DNA of 64,000 nt from Clostridia bacterium. Lineage in GTDB: Bacteria; Bacillota; Clostridia; Oscillospirales; CAG-272. Below are positions 1 through 8,304 of the stretch, piece after piece (within the stretch, counting starts at the first letter, position 1; each line of letters begins with the position of its first letter). The notes beneath the pieces were generated by a model that was given only the letters and a program-made list of their open reading frames with translations, made no database searches and was not told the origin of the DNA. The DNA is taken from contig JAFYOX010000094.1 of the NCBI GenBank assembly GCA_017547755.1, forward strand, positions 1-64,000, written 5' to 3'. The translations under genes and the position numbers were made by a program.

Positions 1-24
1 CTCGCGGAAGCAGATCGGGTTTGA
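1..24 (+). CDS. possible C-terminal end of an upstream gene (partial)
   Basis: Reading from base 1 gives a short open frame ending LAEADRV and a TGA at 22-24. The dispersed palindromic repeat starts 12 bases later, as it does after most genes here, which is the main reason to think a gene ends at this point. Too little is present to name it. Confidence 0.25.
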   Translation, partial: LAEADRV

Positions 25-35
25 GGAAAAATTCG

Positions 36-146
36 CCGGGGAAACCTTTTTGCAAAAAGGTTTCCCCGGAAGACCTGCGCAGCAGGTCTTCACCCTTCCA
101 AAAAACTTTAAACAAATGAATTGACGAAGTTTTGTCCAGATTTTTT
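36..146 (+). repeat. dispersed palindromic repeat, copy 1 (head at 36)
   Basis: The head palindrome at 36-69 has arms ccggggaaaccttttt / aaaaaggtttccccgg. A second hairpin (aagacctg...caggtctt, 70-90) is inserted before the tail (cacccttccaaaaaacttta, 91-110). A distal gtccagattttt motif follows near 134. Only copies 1 and 11 carry an extra hairpin between head and tail. Confidence 0.8.
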
Positions 147-162
147 GTTACGGAGGTTTTGT

Positions 163-1278
163 ATGATGAAAAACGTTAAGTGCGGTGCGGAAGTGCTGGA
201 AGGACTTGCCGGAAAGAAGTCCGCTGAAGTGGGATTGATCACGAATCCGACGGCGATCACGGCGGAACTGCGCCCGACTTATGATATATTGAAGGAAAAA
301 TTCACGCTTGCCGCGATGTTTTCACCGGAACACGGTGTCCGCGGCGACGCACAGGCAGGTGCGGAGATCACGGAATACGTGGACAGTGTGACAGGGATCA
401 CGGTGTACAGCACCTACGGCAAGGGAAAAAGCGCAGCGTTTGCGGCAATGCGTGCGCTGGACTGCGTATTTTTTGACATTGCGGACATCGGTTCACGCTA
501 CTACACCTATCAGTACACCATGACCGAAGCGATGGAAGTCTGCGCGGAAGCGAAGGTTCCCTTTGTCGTGCTCGACCGTCCGCCGGTCATCGGCTGCTGT
601 GCCGAAGGAAATATTCTTGATGTAACGTACTCCTCGTTCGTCGGGAAATACGCGACGGCGGCACGCACCGGTCTGACGATCGGTGAATTTGCGAAATACA
701 TCAACGAAACGGAAAACATCGGCTGTGATCTCACCGTTGTGCCGTGTGAAAACGTGAAGCGGAACCTGTATTTCGACGAAACCGGACTGCCATTCGTCAT
801 GCCGTCACCGAATATTCCGATGGTGGACACCGCGCTCGTGTACGTTGGCACCTGCCTTTTCGAAGGCACGAACGTCTCCGAAGGCCGCGGAACGACCAAA
901 CCGTTCGAACTTTTCGGCGCACCGTGGATGCGGTGCCGCGACGTCATCGAAAAAATCGGGAAGCAGGACGGATGTCTGCTCCGCGAGACCTACTTCACGC
1001 CGCAGTTTTCGAAACACGCGGGCGAACTCTGCGCGGGAATCCAGCTTCACGTGACCGACCGGACGGCATTCCGTCCGTTTGACGTCGGCGTACGTCTCGT
1101 CCACACCATCCGCGAACTGCATCCGGAATTCGAATACCGGAGCTTCATCAAAAACCTGTTCGGCTCGGATGCGATTCTGGCGGACAATTTCGACTGCGAA
1201 GCATACCTCGCGGGACTGGACGCACCGCTTGCGGAATACAAACGAAAAATCGCGCCGTACCGGATGTATGAATCCTGA
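163..1278 (+). CDS. DUF1343 family protein (NamZ-like exo-N-acetylmuramidase)
   Basis: This 371-residue protein has the DUF1343 signature: an N-terminal GLITNPTA segment, then MFSPEHGVRGDAQAG and a DIADIGSRYYTY block. Characterised DUF1343 members (NamZ) remove terminal N-acetylmuramic acid from peptidoglycan fragments, so a role in cell-wall recycling is likely. I see no signal peptide, which suggests a cytosolic or leaderless enzyme, unlike many secreted relatives. An upstream in-frame TTG at 121 is possible, but ATG 163 sits 6 bases after a clear cggagg (151-156), so I chose it. The gene stands alone, between a repeat copy and the convergent yifB. The family call is firm; the exact substrate is inferred. 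Confidence 0.85.
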   Translation: MMKNVKCGAEVLEGLAGKKSAEVGLITNPTAITAELRPTYDILKEKFTLAAMFSPEHGVRGDAQAGAEITEYVDSVTGITVYSTYGKGKSAAFAAMRALDCVFFDIADIGSRYYTYQYTMTEAMEVCAEAKVPFVVLDRPPVIGCCAEGNILDVTYSSFVGKYATAARTGLTIGEFAKYINETENIGCDLTVVPCENVKRNLYFDETGLPFVMPSPNIPMVDTALVYVGTCLFEGTNVSEGRGTTKPFELFGAPWMRCRDVIEKIGKQDGCLLRETYFTPQFSKHAGELCAGIQLHVTDRTAFRPFDVGVRLVHTIRELHPEFEYRSFIKNLFGSDAILADNFDCEAYLAGLDAPLAEYKRKIAPYRMYES

Positions 1279-1323
1279 ATCCCGCGTAATTGCGTCCGGA
1301 TCTGTATAAACATAATTTTGTTC

Positions 1324-1380
1324 GAATTCTGCACAGATGATACAAATGGGGGAGAAACTTTTTCAAAAAAGTTTCTCCCC
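1324..1380 (-). repeat. dispersed palindromic repeat, copy 2
   Basis: The palindrome ggggagaaacttttt / aaaaagtttctcccc spans 1349-1380. It is read on the minus strand, with its head 18 bases past the stop of the minus-strand yifB-type gene. The usual CCCC tail is not recognisable, but a gtgcagaattc form of the distal motif lies at 1324-1334 on the minus strand. Confidence 0.65.
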
Positions 1381-1398
1381 TGCAATTTTTCTTTTCAT

Positions 1399-2979
1399 TT
1401 ATCCCCAATATTTCCGGTCCAGCGCGCGCATCTGCACCGCTTCCATGAGGTTATGCTTCTTGATCCGTCCGCCGATGACCCCTTCGTCGGGTGTTTCGCC
1501 GGGCTTGTATTCCAGATCGCGCAGCGTCCGCGCCACACGCAGGATCCGGTCGTAGGCTCTCGCGGACAGATTGATCTTCGCAAACACGTTTTCCATCACC
1601 TTCCGGCACTCTTCGTCCAGCGCGCAGAACGCGCGCAGCTCGTCCGTCTGCATCGCGGCATTGTTTTTCACGGAATAATCCCTGTATCCCGCTTCTCTGA
1701 AACGACGCCGGGACAGTTCGCGTGCCGCTTCCACCCGTTCGCGGATGGCTTCCGACGGTTCCGCAGGCTGCATATCCGACAGTTCCGCAAACGAAAGTTC
1801 CGGCATCTCCACCTGAATGTCGATCCGGTCGAGCATCGGTCCGCTGATCTTCGAGAGATATGCGTGGATATCCGTCTTTTTGCAGGTACAGGTGCCGTTT
1901 CTGGAACCGTAATAACCGCACCGGCACGGATTCATCGCGCAGACCATCATGAACGACGACGGATAGGTCACGCGTCCCGCCGCACGGGTGATCGTGACAA
2001 GTTTGTCTTCGATCGGCTGACGGAGCGCTTCCAGCGAATCCTTCCGGAATTCCGGGAACTCATCAAGAAAGAGCACGCCGTTGTGCGCCAGCGAAATCTC
2101 GCCCGGAGCCGGTACTTTTCCGCCGCCGACGAGTGCCGCCGTACTGAGCGAATGGTGCGGCGACCGGAACGGTCTCTGCAGAATGAACGGCACTTCGTCG
2201 TTCAGCAGTCCCGCACAGGAATAGATCTTCGTCGCTTCCAGCGCTTCTTCGTAGCTCATGCGCGGAAGAATGGTCGGAAGCCGCTTTGCAAGCATCGATT
2301 TTCCCGAACCGGGCGGTCCGATCAGCAGGATGTTATGACCTCCCGCGGCGGCCGTTTCCATGGCCCGCTTTGCACGGTACTGGCCCTTGACCTGCGAAAA
2401 ATCGTCGCCCGTCTGTAGATATCCCGCCTGTTCGTACGGATTTCCGGAAGCCGGAGTCAGCGGCGCACGTCCGTTCAGATGTCCGAGCAGAGAGGCGATG
2501 TCCGGTACCCCGTAGATCCCGACGCCGTCCCGGCAGGCGATCGACGCCTCGCCCAGATTTCCGGCGGGAACAAAAATATGGTGCCTTCCCGCGTTGATCG
2601 CGGCGATCGTCATACCGAGAACACCCCGTACGGGACGGATCTCCCCGGAAAAAGAAATTTCACCGATGAAGCACATATCGCTGAGATCTCCGCGCAGATA
2701 GCCGCAGCCCTGATAGATCGCGGTCAGGATCGCCAGTTCCATGGCGGTCCCTTCTTTTTTCAGATCGGCCGGAGCCAGATTGATGGAAATTTCGGACGGC
2801 GGAATGGGCATGCCGCTGTTCTCCGATCCGGCGAAGATCCGTTTCTCGGATTCGCGGATCGCCGCGTCCGGCAGACCGACGATCTCAAAATCCGGCAGTC
2901 CGCGCTTGATCAGACATTCCACGGAAACTTCATACCCGTCCGTCCCGAAGGTAGCGGCGGTGTGTGTGACTGAGAGCAT
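1399..2979 (-). CDS. comM: YifB/ComM-family Mg-chelatase-like AAA+ ATPase
   Basis: This 526-residue protein has the YifB/ComM architecture. The N-terminal ChlI-like domain (about 1-190) contains VECLIKRGLPDFEIVGLPDAA and INLAPADLKKEG. It is followed by an AAA+ core with Walker A GPPGSGKSMLAKRLP, a Walker B region ending FLDEFPEF, and a C-terminal Mg_chelatase_C domain with zinc-type cysteines (CRCGYYGS, CTCKK). In Haemophilus and Vibrio, ComM is a helicase that helps integrate transforming DNA; the Gram-positive role is less clear. The frame is open upstream, but ATG 2979 begins the conserved MLSVTHTAA segment. Further upstream the sequence is a repeat copy, so 2979 is preferred. A promoter lies at 3081-3109, and a repeat copy occupies the leader. 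Confidence 0.93.
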   Translation of the reverse strand: MLSVTHTAATFGTDGYEVSVECLIKRGLPDFEIVGLPDAAIRESEKRIFAGSENSGMPIPPSEISINLAPADLKKEGTAMELAILTAIYQGCGYLRGDLSDMCFIGEISFSGEIRPVRGVLGMTIAAINAGRHHIFVPAGNLGEASIACRDGVGIYGVPDIASLLGHLNGRAPLTPASGNPYEQAGYLQTGDDFSQVKGQYRAKRAMETAAAGGHNILLIGPPGSGKSMLAKRLPTILPRMSYEEALEATKIYSCAGLLNDEVPFILQRPFRSPHHSLSTAALVGGGKVPAPGEISLAHNGVLFLDEFPEFRKDSLEALRQPIEDKLVTITRAAGRVTYPSSFMMVCAMNPCRCGYYGSRNGTCTCKKTDIHAYLSKISGPMLDRIDIQVEMPELSFAELSDMQPAEPSEAIRERVEAARELSRRRFREAGYRDYSVKNNAAMQTDELRAFCALDEECRKVMENVFAKINLSARAYDRILRVARTLRDLEYKPGETPDEGVIGGRIKKHNLMEAVQMRALDRKYWG

Positions 2980-2992
2980 ATATATGGTTTCC

Positions 2993-3047
2993 TGGTGAAA
3001 ACTTTTTTTCAAAAAAGTTTTCACCAAACCCCTTTCAAAAAACTTTA
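2993..3047 (+). repeat. dispersed palindromic repeat, copy 3, at a start codon
   Basis: The palindrome tggtgaaaac...gttttcacca (2993-3026) is followed by the tail aacccctttcaaaaaacttta (3027-3047). Its head lies 13 bases upstream of the yifB-type start codon, so it is transcribed (in reverse) within that gene's leader. This is one of only two copies facing a start rather than a stop codon. Confidence 0.8.
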
Positions 3048-3080
3048 TCCTGGATAAATCAACGGAGTTTATACAAATTT

Positions 3081-3109
3081 ATTTTAACATAATCTGCTCC
3101 CGTTTGCAA
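3081..3109 (-). promoter_or_regulatory. promoter of the yifB-type gene
   Basis: On the minus strand, TTGCAA (3104-3109), a 17-base spacer and TAAAAT (3081-3086) match a housekeeping promoter. The predicted leader of about 95 bases runs through repeat copy 3 before ATG 2979. Confidence 0.6.
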
Positions 3110-3198
3110 GAAAACGTGCGAGATTATGGAAATTTCCGCAAAGTTATGATATAATGAAGAAAATAACGGAACGAATCTATTCAAAGGAGACTTTTCCC

Positions 3199-4233
3199 AT
3201 GACAAAAATCATGACTCCCGCCGAACGTGCGATCTGCGCGCTGACGCTCGGTCAGCCCGACGAGATCCCCACGTTTGAACTGGAATTCCAGCTTTCCGCA
3301 GAATTCTTCGGCTATGAACTCTCCGATCCGCGCTTCAGCAGCCAGATCTTCCCGACGCTTTCCCCGAAGGAAGTGGAACGTGCGGCATACGACCTCGCGG
3401 ACAAGTACGCCCGTGTCTACGGCACCGCAACCGCATACGACATCGGCGGCGCGGCACTCTCCGGTGACCCCGACAAGGACGCCCGGCCGGGTCTCGACTA
3501 CGCCATCATCCCGATCTACTCTCCGTGGTGGGGCGATGTGAAGCACCCCGTTACCGTCGCATTCCGCAAGCGTCTGCGCGAACATTTCGGCAATACCCGT
3601 CTCTTCGGCGGTCACGGCGACGGTACCTTCGCCATCCCGTCCGGCTCCGATATGTACGGCTTCGCCTACCGCATCGCGGACGAACCGGAAGCCGTCCTCG
3701 CTGACGCGGAACGTATGGCACAGAACGCCATCGAAGCGAACAAGCGCCAGAAGGAGGCCGGTCTCGACGTTGCCCTTCTCTGCTCCGACTACTGCTACAA
3801 CTCCGGTCCGTTCCTCTCTCCCGCCATGTTCGACGAATACATCACACCGTTCCTCGCAAAAATCTGCAAAGCCGGACGTGAAGACGGCCTCTACATGATC
3901 AAGCACACCGACGGCAACATCATGCCGATCCTCGATTCTCTGGTTGCCGCAGGTCCGCACGCGCTCCACTCCATCGACCCGATGGCAGGCGTGGATATCC
4001 GCGAAGTCAAGAGAATGTACGGCGACCGCGTCGCTCTCTGCGGCAACGTCCACTGCGCCGCACTCCAGACCGGTACCGACGAAGAAGTCCGCGAAAGCGC
4101 CGAATACTGTCTGAAATACGGCGGTGAAGGCGGCGGCTACATCTTCGCAACGAGCAACGTCCCCTTCAAGGGCATGCCGCCGGAACGCTACGACATGATC
4201 CTGAAGATCTGGAAGGAACACTGCAAATATTAA
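3199..4233 (+). CDS. uroporphyrinogen decarboxylase (URO-D)-like protein
   Basis: This 344-residue protein has a URO-D/MtaA-like TIM-barrel pattern: PAERAICALTLGQPDEIPTFE at the start, MIKHTDGNIMPILD in the middle (H and D as in the metal/substrate site) and a late GGGYIFATSNVPFKGMPPE segment. Anaerobe members of this family often move methyl groups between substrates and corrinoid proteins rather than making haem. No corrinoid protein or MtrH-type partner is adjacent, so the substrate is open. ATG 3199 follows aaaggaga (3183-3190) with good spacing; an upstream in-frame ATG at 3154 lacks an RBS. A TATAAT at 3150-3155 could be its -10, with a poor -35. The gene stands alone, flanked by repeat copies 3 and 4. 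Confidence 0.8.
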   Translation: MTKIMTPAERAICALTLGQPDEIPTFELEFQLSAEFFGYELSDPRFSSQIFPTLSPKEVERAAYDLADKYARVYGTATAYDIGGAALSGDPDKDARPGLDYAIIPIYSPWWGDVKHPVTVAFRKRLREHFGNTRLFGGHGDGTFAIPSGSDMYGFAYRIADEPEAVLADAERMAQNAIEANKRQKEAGLDVALLCSDYCYNSGPFLSPAMFDEYITPFLAKICKAGREDGLYMIKHTDGNIMPILDSLVAAGPHALHSIDPMAGVDIREVKRMYGDRVALCGNVHCAALQTGTDEEVRESAEYCLKYGGEGGGYIFATSNVPFKGMPPERYDMILKIWKEHCKY

Positions 4234-4242
4234 ATTTCATCG

Positions 4243-4340
4243 TGGGGAAAAACTTTTTCTGAAAAAGTTTTTCCCCACACCCTTTTTCAGAAAACTTTAT
4301 ACTGCAAAAAATGACCGCGAACGTGCGGATTTTCGGACAA
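4243..4340 (+). repeat. dispersed palindromic repeat, copy 4
   Basis: The near-perfect palindrome tggggaaaaacttttt / aaaaagtttttcccca (4243-4277) begins 9 bases after the URO-D-like stop codon. It is followed by caccctttttcagaaaacttta (4278-4299) and a distal gtgcggatttt near 4325. Confidence 0.85.
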
Positions 4341-4399
4341 TTATCTCCGGAACAGCAGATTTACCAAACAAAATGTACAAATCTTGTTCATTTGCACCA

Positions 4400-4428
4400 T
4401 TGACTTTATACATAGTTTGTGGTAATAT
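4400..4428 (+). promoter_or_regulatory. promoter of the amino acid ABC transporter operon
   Basis: TTGACT (4400-4405), a 17-base spacer and TAATAT (4423-4428) lie 67 bases upstream of the binding-protein start. The leader contains a small aaccg...cggtt-type hairpin just before the cggagg RBS. Confidence 0.6.
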
Positions 4429-4494
4429 ATGTATACTTTAGTGCGATAAAGCATAATAAAAAAATTACCGCGACAAGCGGTTCCGGAGGCTCTT

Positions 4495-5274
4495 ATGAAA
4501 AAGATTCTTTCTGCTATCATGGCGATCGCCATGATCTGCACTCTTTCCGTGCTGTTCACATCCTGCGGCGGCAGCGGCGACGAATTCGTGATCGGTATCA
4601 CCTACTTTGAACCGATGAACTACTTTGACGAAAACAACAAGCTCACCGGCTTTGAAACCGAATTTGCGGAAGCTGTCTGCAAGAAGCTCGGTCTGACCCC
4701 GAAGTTCCAGGAAATCGACTGGTCCGCAAAGGAAACCGAACTCAACTCCGGCAACATCGACTGCATCTGGAACGGCATGACCATCACTCCCGAACGTCAG
4801 GAAACGATGGGCATCTCCAATCCCTACATGGCAAACAAGCAGGTTCTCGTTGTTAAGGCAGAAAACGTAGAAAAGTACAGCGATTCCGCAAACCTCGCAG
4901 GTGCTGCGATCTGCGCGGAAGAAGGCTCCGCAGGTGAATCCGTTATCACCACCGACGCTGCATTCGCATCCGCAAACTACGTTTCCGTTTCCACCATGGC
5001 AACCGCTCTCATGGAAGTTGCAGCAGGCACTTCCGAAGGCTGCGTTATCGACTTCGTTACCTGCATCGGCATGATCGGTGAAGGCACCGACTACGCAGGT
5101 CTCTCCGTTGTTGAAGCGTACGAATTCAGCCCCGAACAGTACGGTATCGCATTCCGCAAGGATGACACCGCTACTCTCGACAAGTTCAACAATGCCATCG
5201 CTGAACTCATGGCAGACGGCACCATCGACGCGATCGCAGCGAAGTACAAGCTCGACGGTCAGCTCATCAAGTAA
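4495..5274 (+). CDS. polar amino acid ABC transporter substrate-binding lipoprotein
   Basis: This 259-residue protein starts with a lipoprotein signal peptide whose lipobox is LFTSC (Cys about residue 23). The rest is a family 3 solute-binding fold: IGITYFEPMNYFDENNKLTGFETEFAEAVCKKLG, the NSGNIDCIWNGMTITPER segment and a C-terminal NAIAELMADGTIDAIAAKY. These patterns are typical of glutamine, cystine or basic amino acid binders, and I cannot fix the ligand. It is the first gene of a three-gene operon with the permease and ATPase below. A cggagg sits just before ATG 4495. A hairpin after it may raise its expression relative to the membrane genes. Confidence 0.93.
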   Translation: MKKILSAIMAIAMICTLSVLFTSCGGSGDEFVIGITYFEPMNYFDENNKLTGFETEFAEAVCKKLGLTPKFQEIDWSAKETELNSGNIDCIWNGMTITPERQETMGISNPYMANKQVLVVKAENVEKYSDSANLAGAAICAEEGSAGESVITTDAAFASANYVSVSTMATALMEVAAGTSEGCVIDFVTCIGMIGEGTDYAGLSVVEAYEFSPEQYGIAFRKDDTATLDKFNNAIAELMADGTIDAIAAKYKLDGQLIK

Positions 5275-5299
5275 GAAAAACAATATCATACGATAAAAG

Positions 5300-5329
5300 T
5301 TCGGGGAAGGAAGAGATTCCTTCCTCGAA
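5300..5329 (+). promoter_or_regulatory. intercistronic stem-loop between binding protein and permease
   Basis: The sequence ttcgggGAAGGAA-loop-TTCCTTCctcgaa forms a stem of about 13 pairs with no T-run. Such structures after a binding-protein gene often protect its mRNA, giving more binding protein than permease. The role here is inferred. Confidence 0.5.
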
Positions 5330-5375
5330 TTTCCTGTTTTCAGGTTTACCGAAAAATCCCCGATAGGAGAACACC

Positions 5376-6020
5376 ATGTCATTCTCAACCGTAACCCTCG
5401 ACCTGCTGGAAGCCTTCCTGCAGAACGGTCTCGTCTTCATTCTCACGCTGCTCGGCGCGATCCCGCTCGGGCTGGTGATCACCTTCGGCTCCATGTCGAA
5501 GTTCCGGCCGCTCAAATATCTCGTCAAGACCTTCGTCTGGGTCATCCGCGGAACGCCGCTCATGCTTCAGCTGTTCGTCGTCATGTACGTGCCCGGTCTC
5601 GTTTTCGATATGCCCATGCAGAGCCGTCTGACCGCCGTCATGATCGCGTTCATCATCAATTACGCCGCCTATTTCTCCGAAATTTACCGCGGCGGCATCG
5701 AATCCATCCCGAAGGGACAGTACGAAGCCGGACAGGTTCTCGGCATGACCAAATCGCAGATCTTCTTCAAGGTCGTGCTCTTCCAGGTCATCAAGCGCAT
5801 CGTTCCCCCGATGGGCAACGAAATCATCACTCTCGTCAAGGACACTTCCCTCGCCCGCGTCATCGCCTATGCCGAAATCATCAAGGCGGCGGAACGCTAC
5901 ACCGCGATGGGCTACATCTGGCCCCTGTTCTACACCGGCGTCTTCTTCCTCGTCTTCGTCGGCGCACTCACGCTGCTGTTCGGCTGGATCGAACGCAAAC
6001 TCGATTATTATAAGGGCTGA
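5376..6020 (+). CDS. polar amino acid ABC transporter permease
   Basis: This 214-residue membrane protein has the HisMQ/GlnP layout. A first membrane segment (about 15-35) precedes the KYLVKTFVWVIRGTPLMLQLF signature. The cytoplasmic EAA loop reads YEAGQVLGMTKSQIFFKVVLFQ. The protein ends in a membrane helix followed by a basic WIERKLDYY tail. It forms the transmembrane channel, probably as a homodimer since only one permease gene is present. The gene follows the binding protein after a 101-base gap containing a stem-loop and starts after ataggaga. The ATPase begins 24 bases after its stop. Confidence 0.93.
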   Translation: MSFSTVTLDLLEAFLQNGLVFILTLLGAIPLGLVITFGSMSKFRPLKYLVKTFVWVIRGTPLMLQLFVVMYVPGLVFDMPMQSRLTAVMIAFIINYAAYFSEIYRGGIESIPKGQYEAGQVLGMTKSQIFFKVVLFQVIKRIVPPMGNEIITLVKDTSLARVIAYAEIIKAAERYTAMGYIWPLFYTGVFFLVFVGALTLLFGWIERKLDYYKG

Positions 6021-6044
6021 TAAGCGGAAGGGAGATATACTGTT

Positions 6045-6863
6045 ATGGCAAACAATCCGATTCTTGAAGTAAAAAACATCCGCAAGAGCTTCGGGAACAA
6101 CGAAGTTCTGCGCGGCATCAACTTTACGCTGGATCAGGGGGACGTCCTCGTCATCATCGGCTCGTCCGGGAGCGGCAAAACGACCCTGCTCCGCTGTCTG
6201 AACTTCCTCGAAGAAGCGAACGAAGGCACGATCTCCGTCGGCGGCAAGGTGATTTATCAGGCAGGCGGCGGAAAGAAAATGACGGATGCGGAAATCCGTC
6301 AGAACCGTCTGCATTTCGGGCTGGTGTTCCAGTCGTTCAACCTGTTCCCGCAGTACAGCGTCCTGCGGAATATCACGCTCGCGCCGGAAATGCTGGAACT
6401 TGACAAGTTCAAAGCCGAAAAGGACAGAAAGCCGTCGATCTCCGACAAAAAGCGGATCACGGACAGCATCGAAACGCACGCAAAGGAACTGCTGACAAAA
6501 GTCGGTCTGGCGGACAAGATGAACAGCTATCCGTTCCAGCTCTCTGGCGGTCAGAGCCAGCGTGTTGCGATCGCACGTGCGCTTGCTCTCGCGCCGGACA
6601 TCCTCTGCTTCGACGAACCGACGTCCGCGCTCGACCCGGAACTGACGGGCGAAGTGCTGAAGGTCATCCGCGAACTGAAGAACGACAACCGCACCATGAT
6701 TGTCGTCACGCACGAAATGGAATTCGCACGCGGCGTCGCCGACAAGGTCATCTACATGGCGGACGGCGTGATCGAGGAAGCCGGCACCCCCGAAGAAGTC
6801 TTCGGCAATCCGAAATCCCCGAAAACCCGCGCGTTCTTATCAAAATCAGCGATCAAGGGATAA
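6045..6863 (+). CDS. polar amino acid ABC transporter ATP-binding protein (GlnQ-like)
   Basis: This 272-residue ATPase shows Walker A GSSGSGKTTLLRCLN, Q-loop LVFQSFNLFPQ, signature LSGGQSQRVAIARAL, Walker B ILCFDEPTSALD and an H-loop in VVTHEMEFA. It carries a charged insert (about 120-145, DKFKAEKDRKPSISDKKR) between Q-loop and signature, making it longer than the usual 240-250 residues. Such inserts occur in clostridial relatives. It powers import with the two preceding genes. It is the last gene of the operon; repeat copy 5 begins 9 bases after the stop, and a hairpin with a T-run follows at 6963-6990. Confidence 0.94.
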   Translation: MANNPILEVKNIRKSFGNNEVLRGINFTLDQGDVLVIIGSSGSGKTTLLRCLNFLEEANEGTISVGGKVIYQAGGGKKMTDAEIRQNRLHFGLVFQSFNLFPQYSVLRNITLAPEMLELDKFKAEKDRKPSISDKKRITDSIETHAKELLTKVGLADKMNSYPFQLSGGQSQRVAIARALALAPDILCFDEPTSALDPELTGEVLKVIRELKNDNRTMIVVTHEMEFARGVADKVIYMADGVIEEAGTPEEVFGNPKSPKTRAFLSKSAIKG

Positions 6864-6872
6864 AAATTTTCT

Positions 6873-6956
6873 CGGGGAAAAACTTTTTGAAAAAAGTTTT
6901 TCCCCGAACCCCTTTTCCAAAACTTTTATTCTGGGAAAGGGATATAGTTTGTATGG
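6873..6956 (+). repeat. dispersed palindromic repeat, copy 5
   Basis: The perfect-armed palindrome cggggaaaaactttttg / aaaaaagtttttccccg (6873-6906) starts 9 bases after the ATPase stop. It is followed by the tail aaccccttttccaaaactttta (6907-6928) and a tgtatggatttg form of the distal motif near 6950. Confidence 0.85.
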
Positions 6957-6962
6957 ATTTGG

Positions 6963-6990
6963 AGTGTATCCGGCGGGATACGCTTTTTTT
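6963..6990 (+). terminator. intrinsic terminator of the amino acid ABC operon
   Basis: The stem AGtGTATCC / GGATACgCT is followed by seven Ts. Termination therefore seems to happen after the repeat element, so the repeat is probably transcribed as part of the 3' UTR. Confidence 0.7.
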
Positions 6991-8191
6991 ATTTTTTCCG
7001 CAGAGTGGACGTATATCCGAGAAGGGCTTCGGCACGGGCAATATATTCGCGGAAGCGCGGAGTCTCAAGGACCCCGGCGAACCATTCCCGCGGAATGCCG
7101 CAGTAGGAACGCCAGTTCGGCTCCGTAAGGCTGGCGAAATAATTGACGGAATTCCCCCCGTAGTGACTGATAAATCCGTGGAAGAACAGATCGCCTTCAC
7201 TGCTTCCGTCCGGCATACAGAATGTCCATGCTTTCCGGAAATACAGAATACCGCCGAACAGCTCCTTTCTGCCGTATTCCAGTCCTTTGTCCATGGGAAA
7301 CGATACCCATGTTTCGTAATCCGCAAAGGATTCGTCAAGCAGGGCGTAGGCTTTTTCGTCCTCACCCATTCCGAAATACGCGGACGCCAGACGGATCCCG
7401 CATCCGGCATAGAAATCAAGCCACGCGTCCGGTACGCGTTCTCCGTCTTCCGCAAACGATTCGATCAGCCGGCGGCGCTCCGTCATCTGTGCTGCTCGCT
7501 GTTCCGGAGAAATTTCCCTCTGGATCTCTCTGCCGAGGACATGGCACGCGAGCTTCAGATTGTTCAGCAGATGCAGAGCATGTGCCTTGTCATATTCTTC
7601 GCCGTCCCAGTAACGCTTTTCGAGGACCTCATGGCGGCAGGAACGGTATTCGAACGTACACCTGGAAAGCCAGCGGCTCAGGTCTTCCTCCGTACAGACC
7701 GCGCAGATATTCCGCAGTACCTCGTCACGGATCAGGGGATCCGGACATTCGGTGAGGATTTTTTCGGCAGTTTCGTACAGCAGGGGACGGAATTTCTCAG
7801 GATTCCGGTCTCTGCCGAAGGTCAGTTCATGGACAATATTGGCGGCGATCCGGTATTCCTCCGGATATTTCCGCCAGTAGTCCGCCGCAAACTGTACGCG
7901 CCGCTCACGGATGTCTCCTTCTCCCGGCAGTTTGTTTTCGTCATATAACGCTTCCCAGAAATATTTGAGGTCTTCCTTTTTCCCTGCATCGTCGTTCCCG
8001 ATCAGGGCATCGACGCTGATTTTCAGATGATTCGCGATCGCCGGCAGAAGTTCGATGTCCGGATATCCGTCGCCGCACTCCCATTTGGAAACGGACTGCG
8101 GAGAAATATCAATTCTTTTCGCCAGTTCTTCCTGTGTCAGACCGCGTTCCTTGCGGTATTTCCGCAGATTCTGCGCGATGTTCAGTTTCAT
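6989..8191 (-). CDS. XRE-family regulator with long helical C-terminal domain (paralogue A)
   Basis: This 400-residue protein has an N-terminal HTH (about 5-60: IAQNLRKYRKERGLTQEELAKRIDISPQSVSKWECGDGYPDI) followed by about 320 residues of helical sequence of unknown function. The C-terminal part aligns by eye with the neighbouring gene upstream (shared ...KYPEEYRIA..., ...ELFGGI..., ...YIARAEAL...), so the two are paralogues. Such proteins usually bind DNA as dimers, and the large domain may sense a ligand or protein. ATG 8191 follows aggaaaagaggtg and directly begins the HTH. It has its own promoter at 8225-8254. No target operator was identified. Confidence 0.85.
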   Translation of the reverse strand: MKLNIAQNLRKYRKERGLTQEELAKRIDISPQSVSKWECGDGYPDIELLPAIANHLKISVDALIGNDDAGKKEDLKYFWEALYDENKLPGEGDIRERRVQFAADYWRKYPEEYRIAANIVHELTFGRDRNPEKFRPLLYETAEKILTECPDPLIRDEVLRNICAVCTEEDLSRWLSRCTFEYRSCRHEVLEKRYWDGEEYDKAHALHLLNNLKLACHVLGREIQREISPEQRAAQMTERRRLIESFAEDGERVPDAWLDFYAGCGIRLASAYFGMGEDEKAYALLDESFADYETWVSFPMDKGLEYGRKELFGGILYFRKAWTFCMPDGSSEGDLFFHGFISHYGGNSVNYFASLTEPNWRSYCGIPREWFAGVLETPRFREYIARAEALLGYTSTLRKK

Positions 8192-8224
8192 ACTGCACCT
8201 CTTTTCCTGTAATTTTCCGATTTT

Positions 8225-8254
8225 ATTATACAATACCCCCGCCGCACCCGTCAA
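8225..8254 (-). promoter_or_regulatory. promoter of XRE paralogue A
   Basis: On the minus strand, TTGACG (8249-8254), an 18-base spacer and TATAAT (8225-8230). The preceding bases GCTTGAC are shared with the promoter of paralogue B. Confidence 0.65.
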
Positions 8255-8270
8255 GCACCGCTCATATGGA

Positions 8271-8297
8271 AAAAATCCCACGGGAAGTGGGATTTTT
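8271..8297 (-). terminator. terminator of XRE paralogue B
   Basis: The symmetrical hairpin aaaaatcccac / gtgggattttt lies 8 bases past the stop of paralogue B and has T-runs in both directions. It also sits just upstream of the paralogue A promoter. Confidence 0.75.
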
Positions 8298-8304
8298 CTT
8301 ATGG

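Noticed and set aside
4243..4277. Treating the head palindromes as ordinary rho-independent terminators
   Set aside because: They end in CCCC followed by a conserved tail rather than a T-run, two copies precede start codons, and a real terminator follows copy 5 at 6963-6990.
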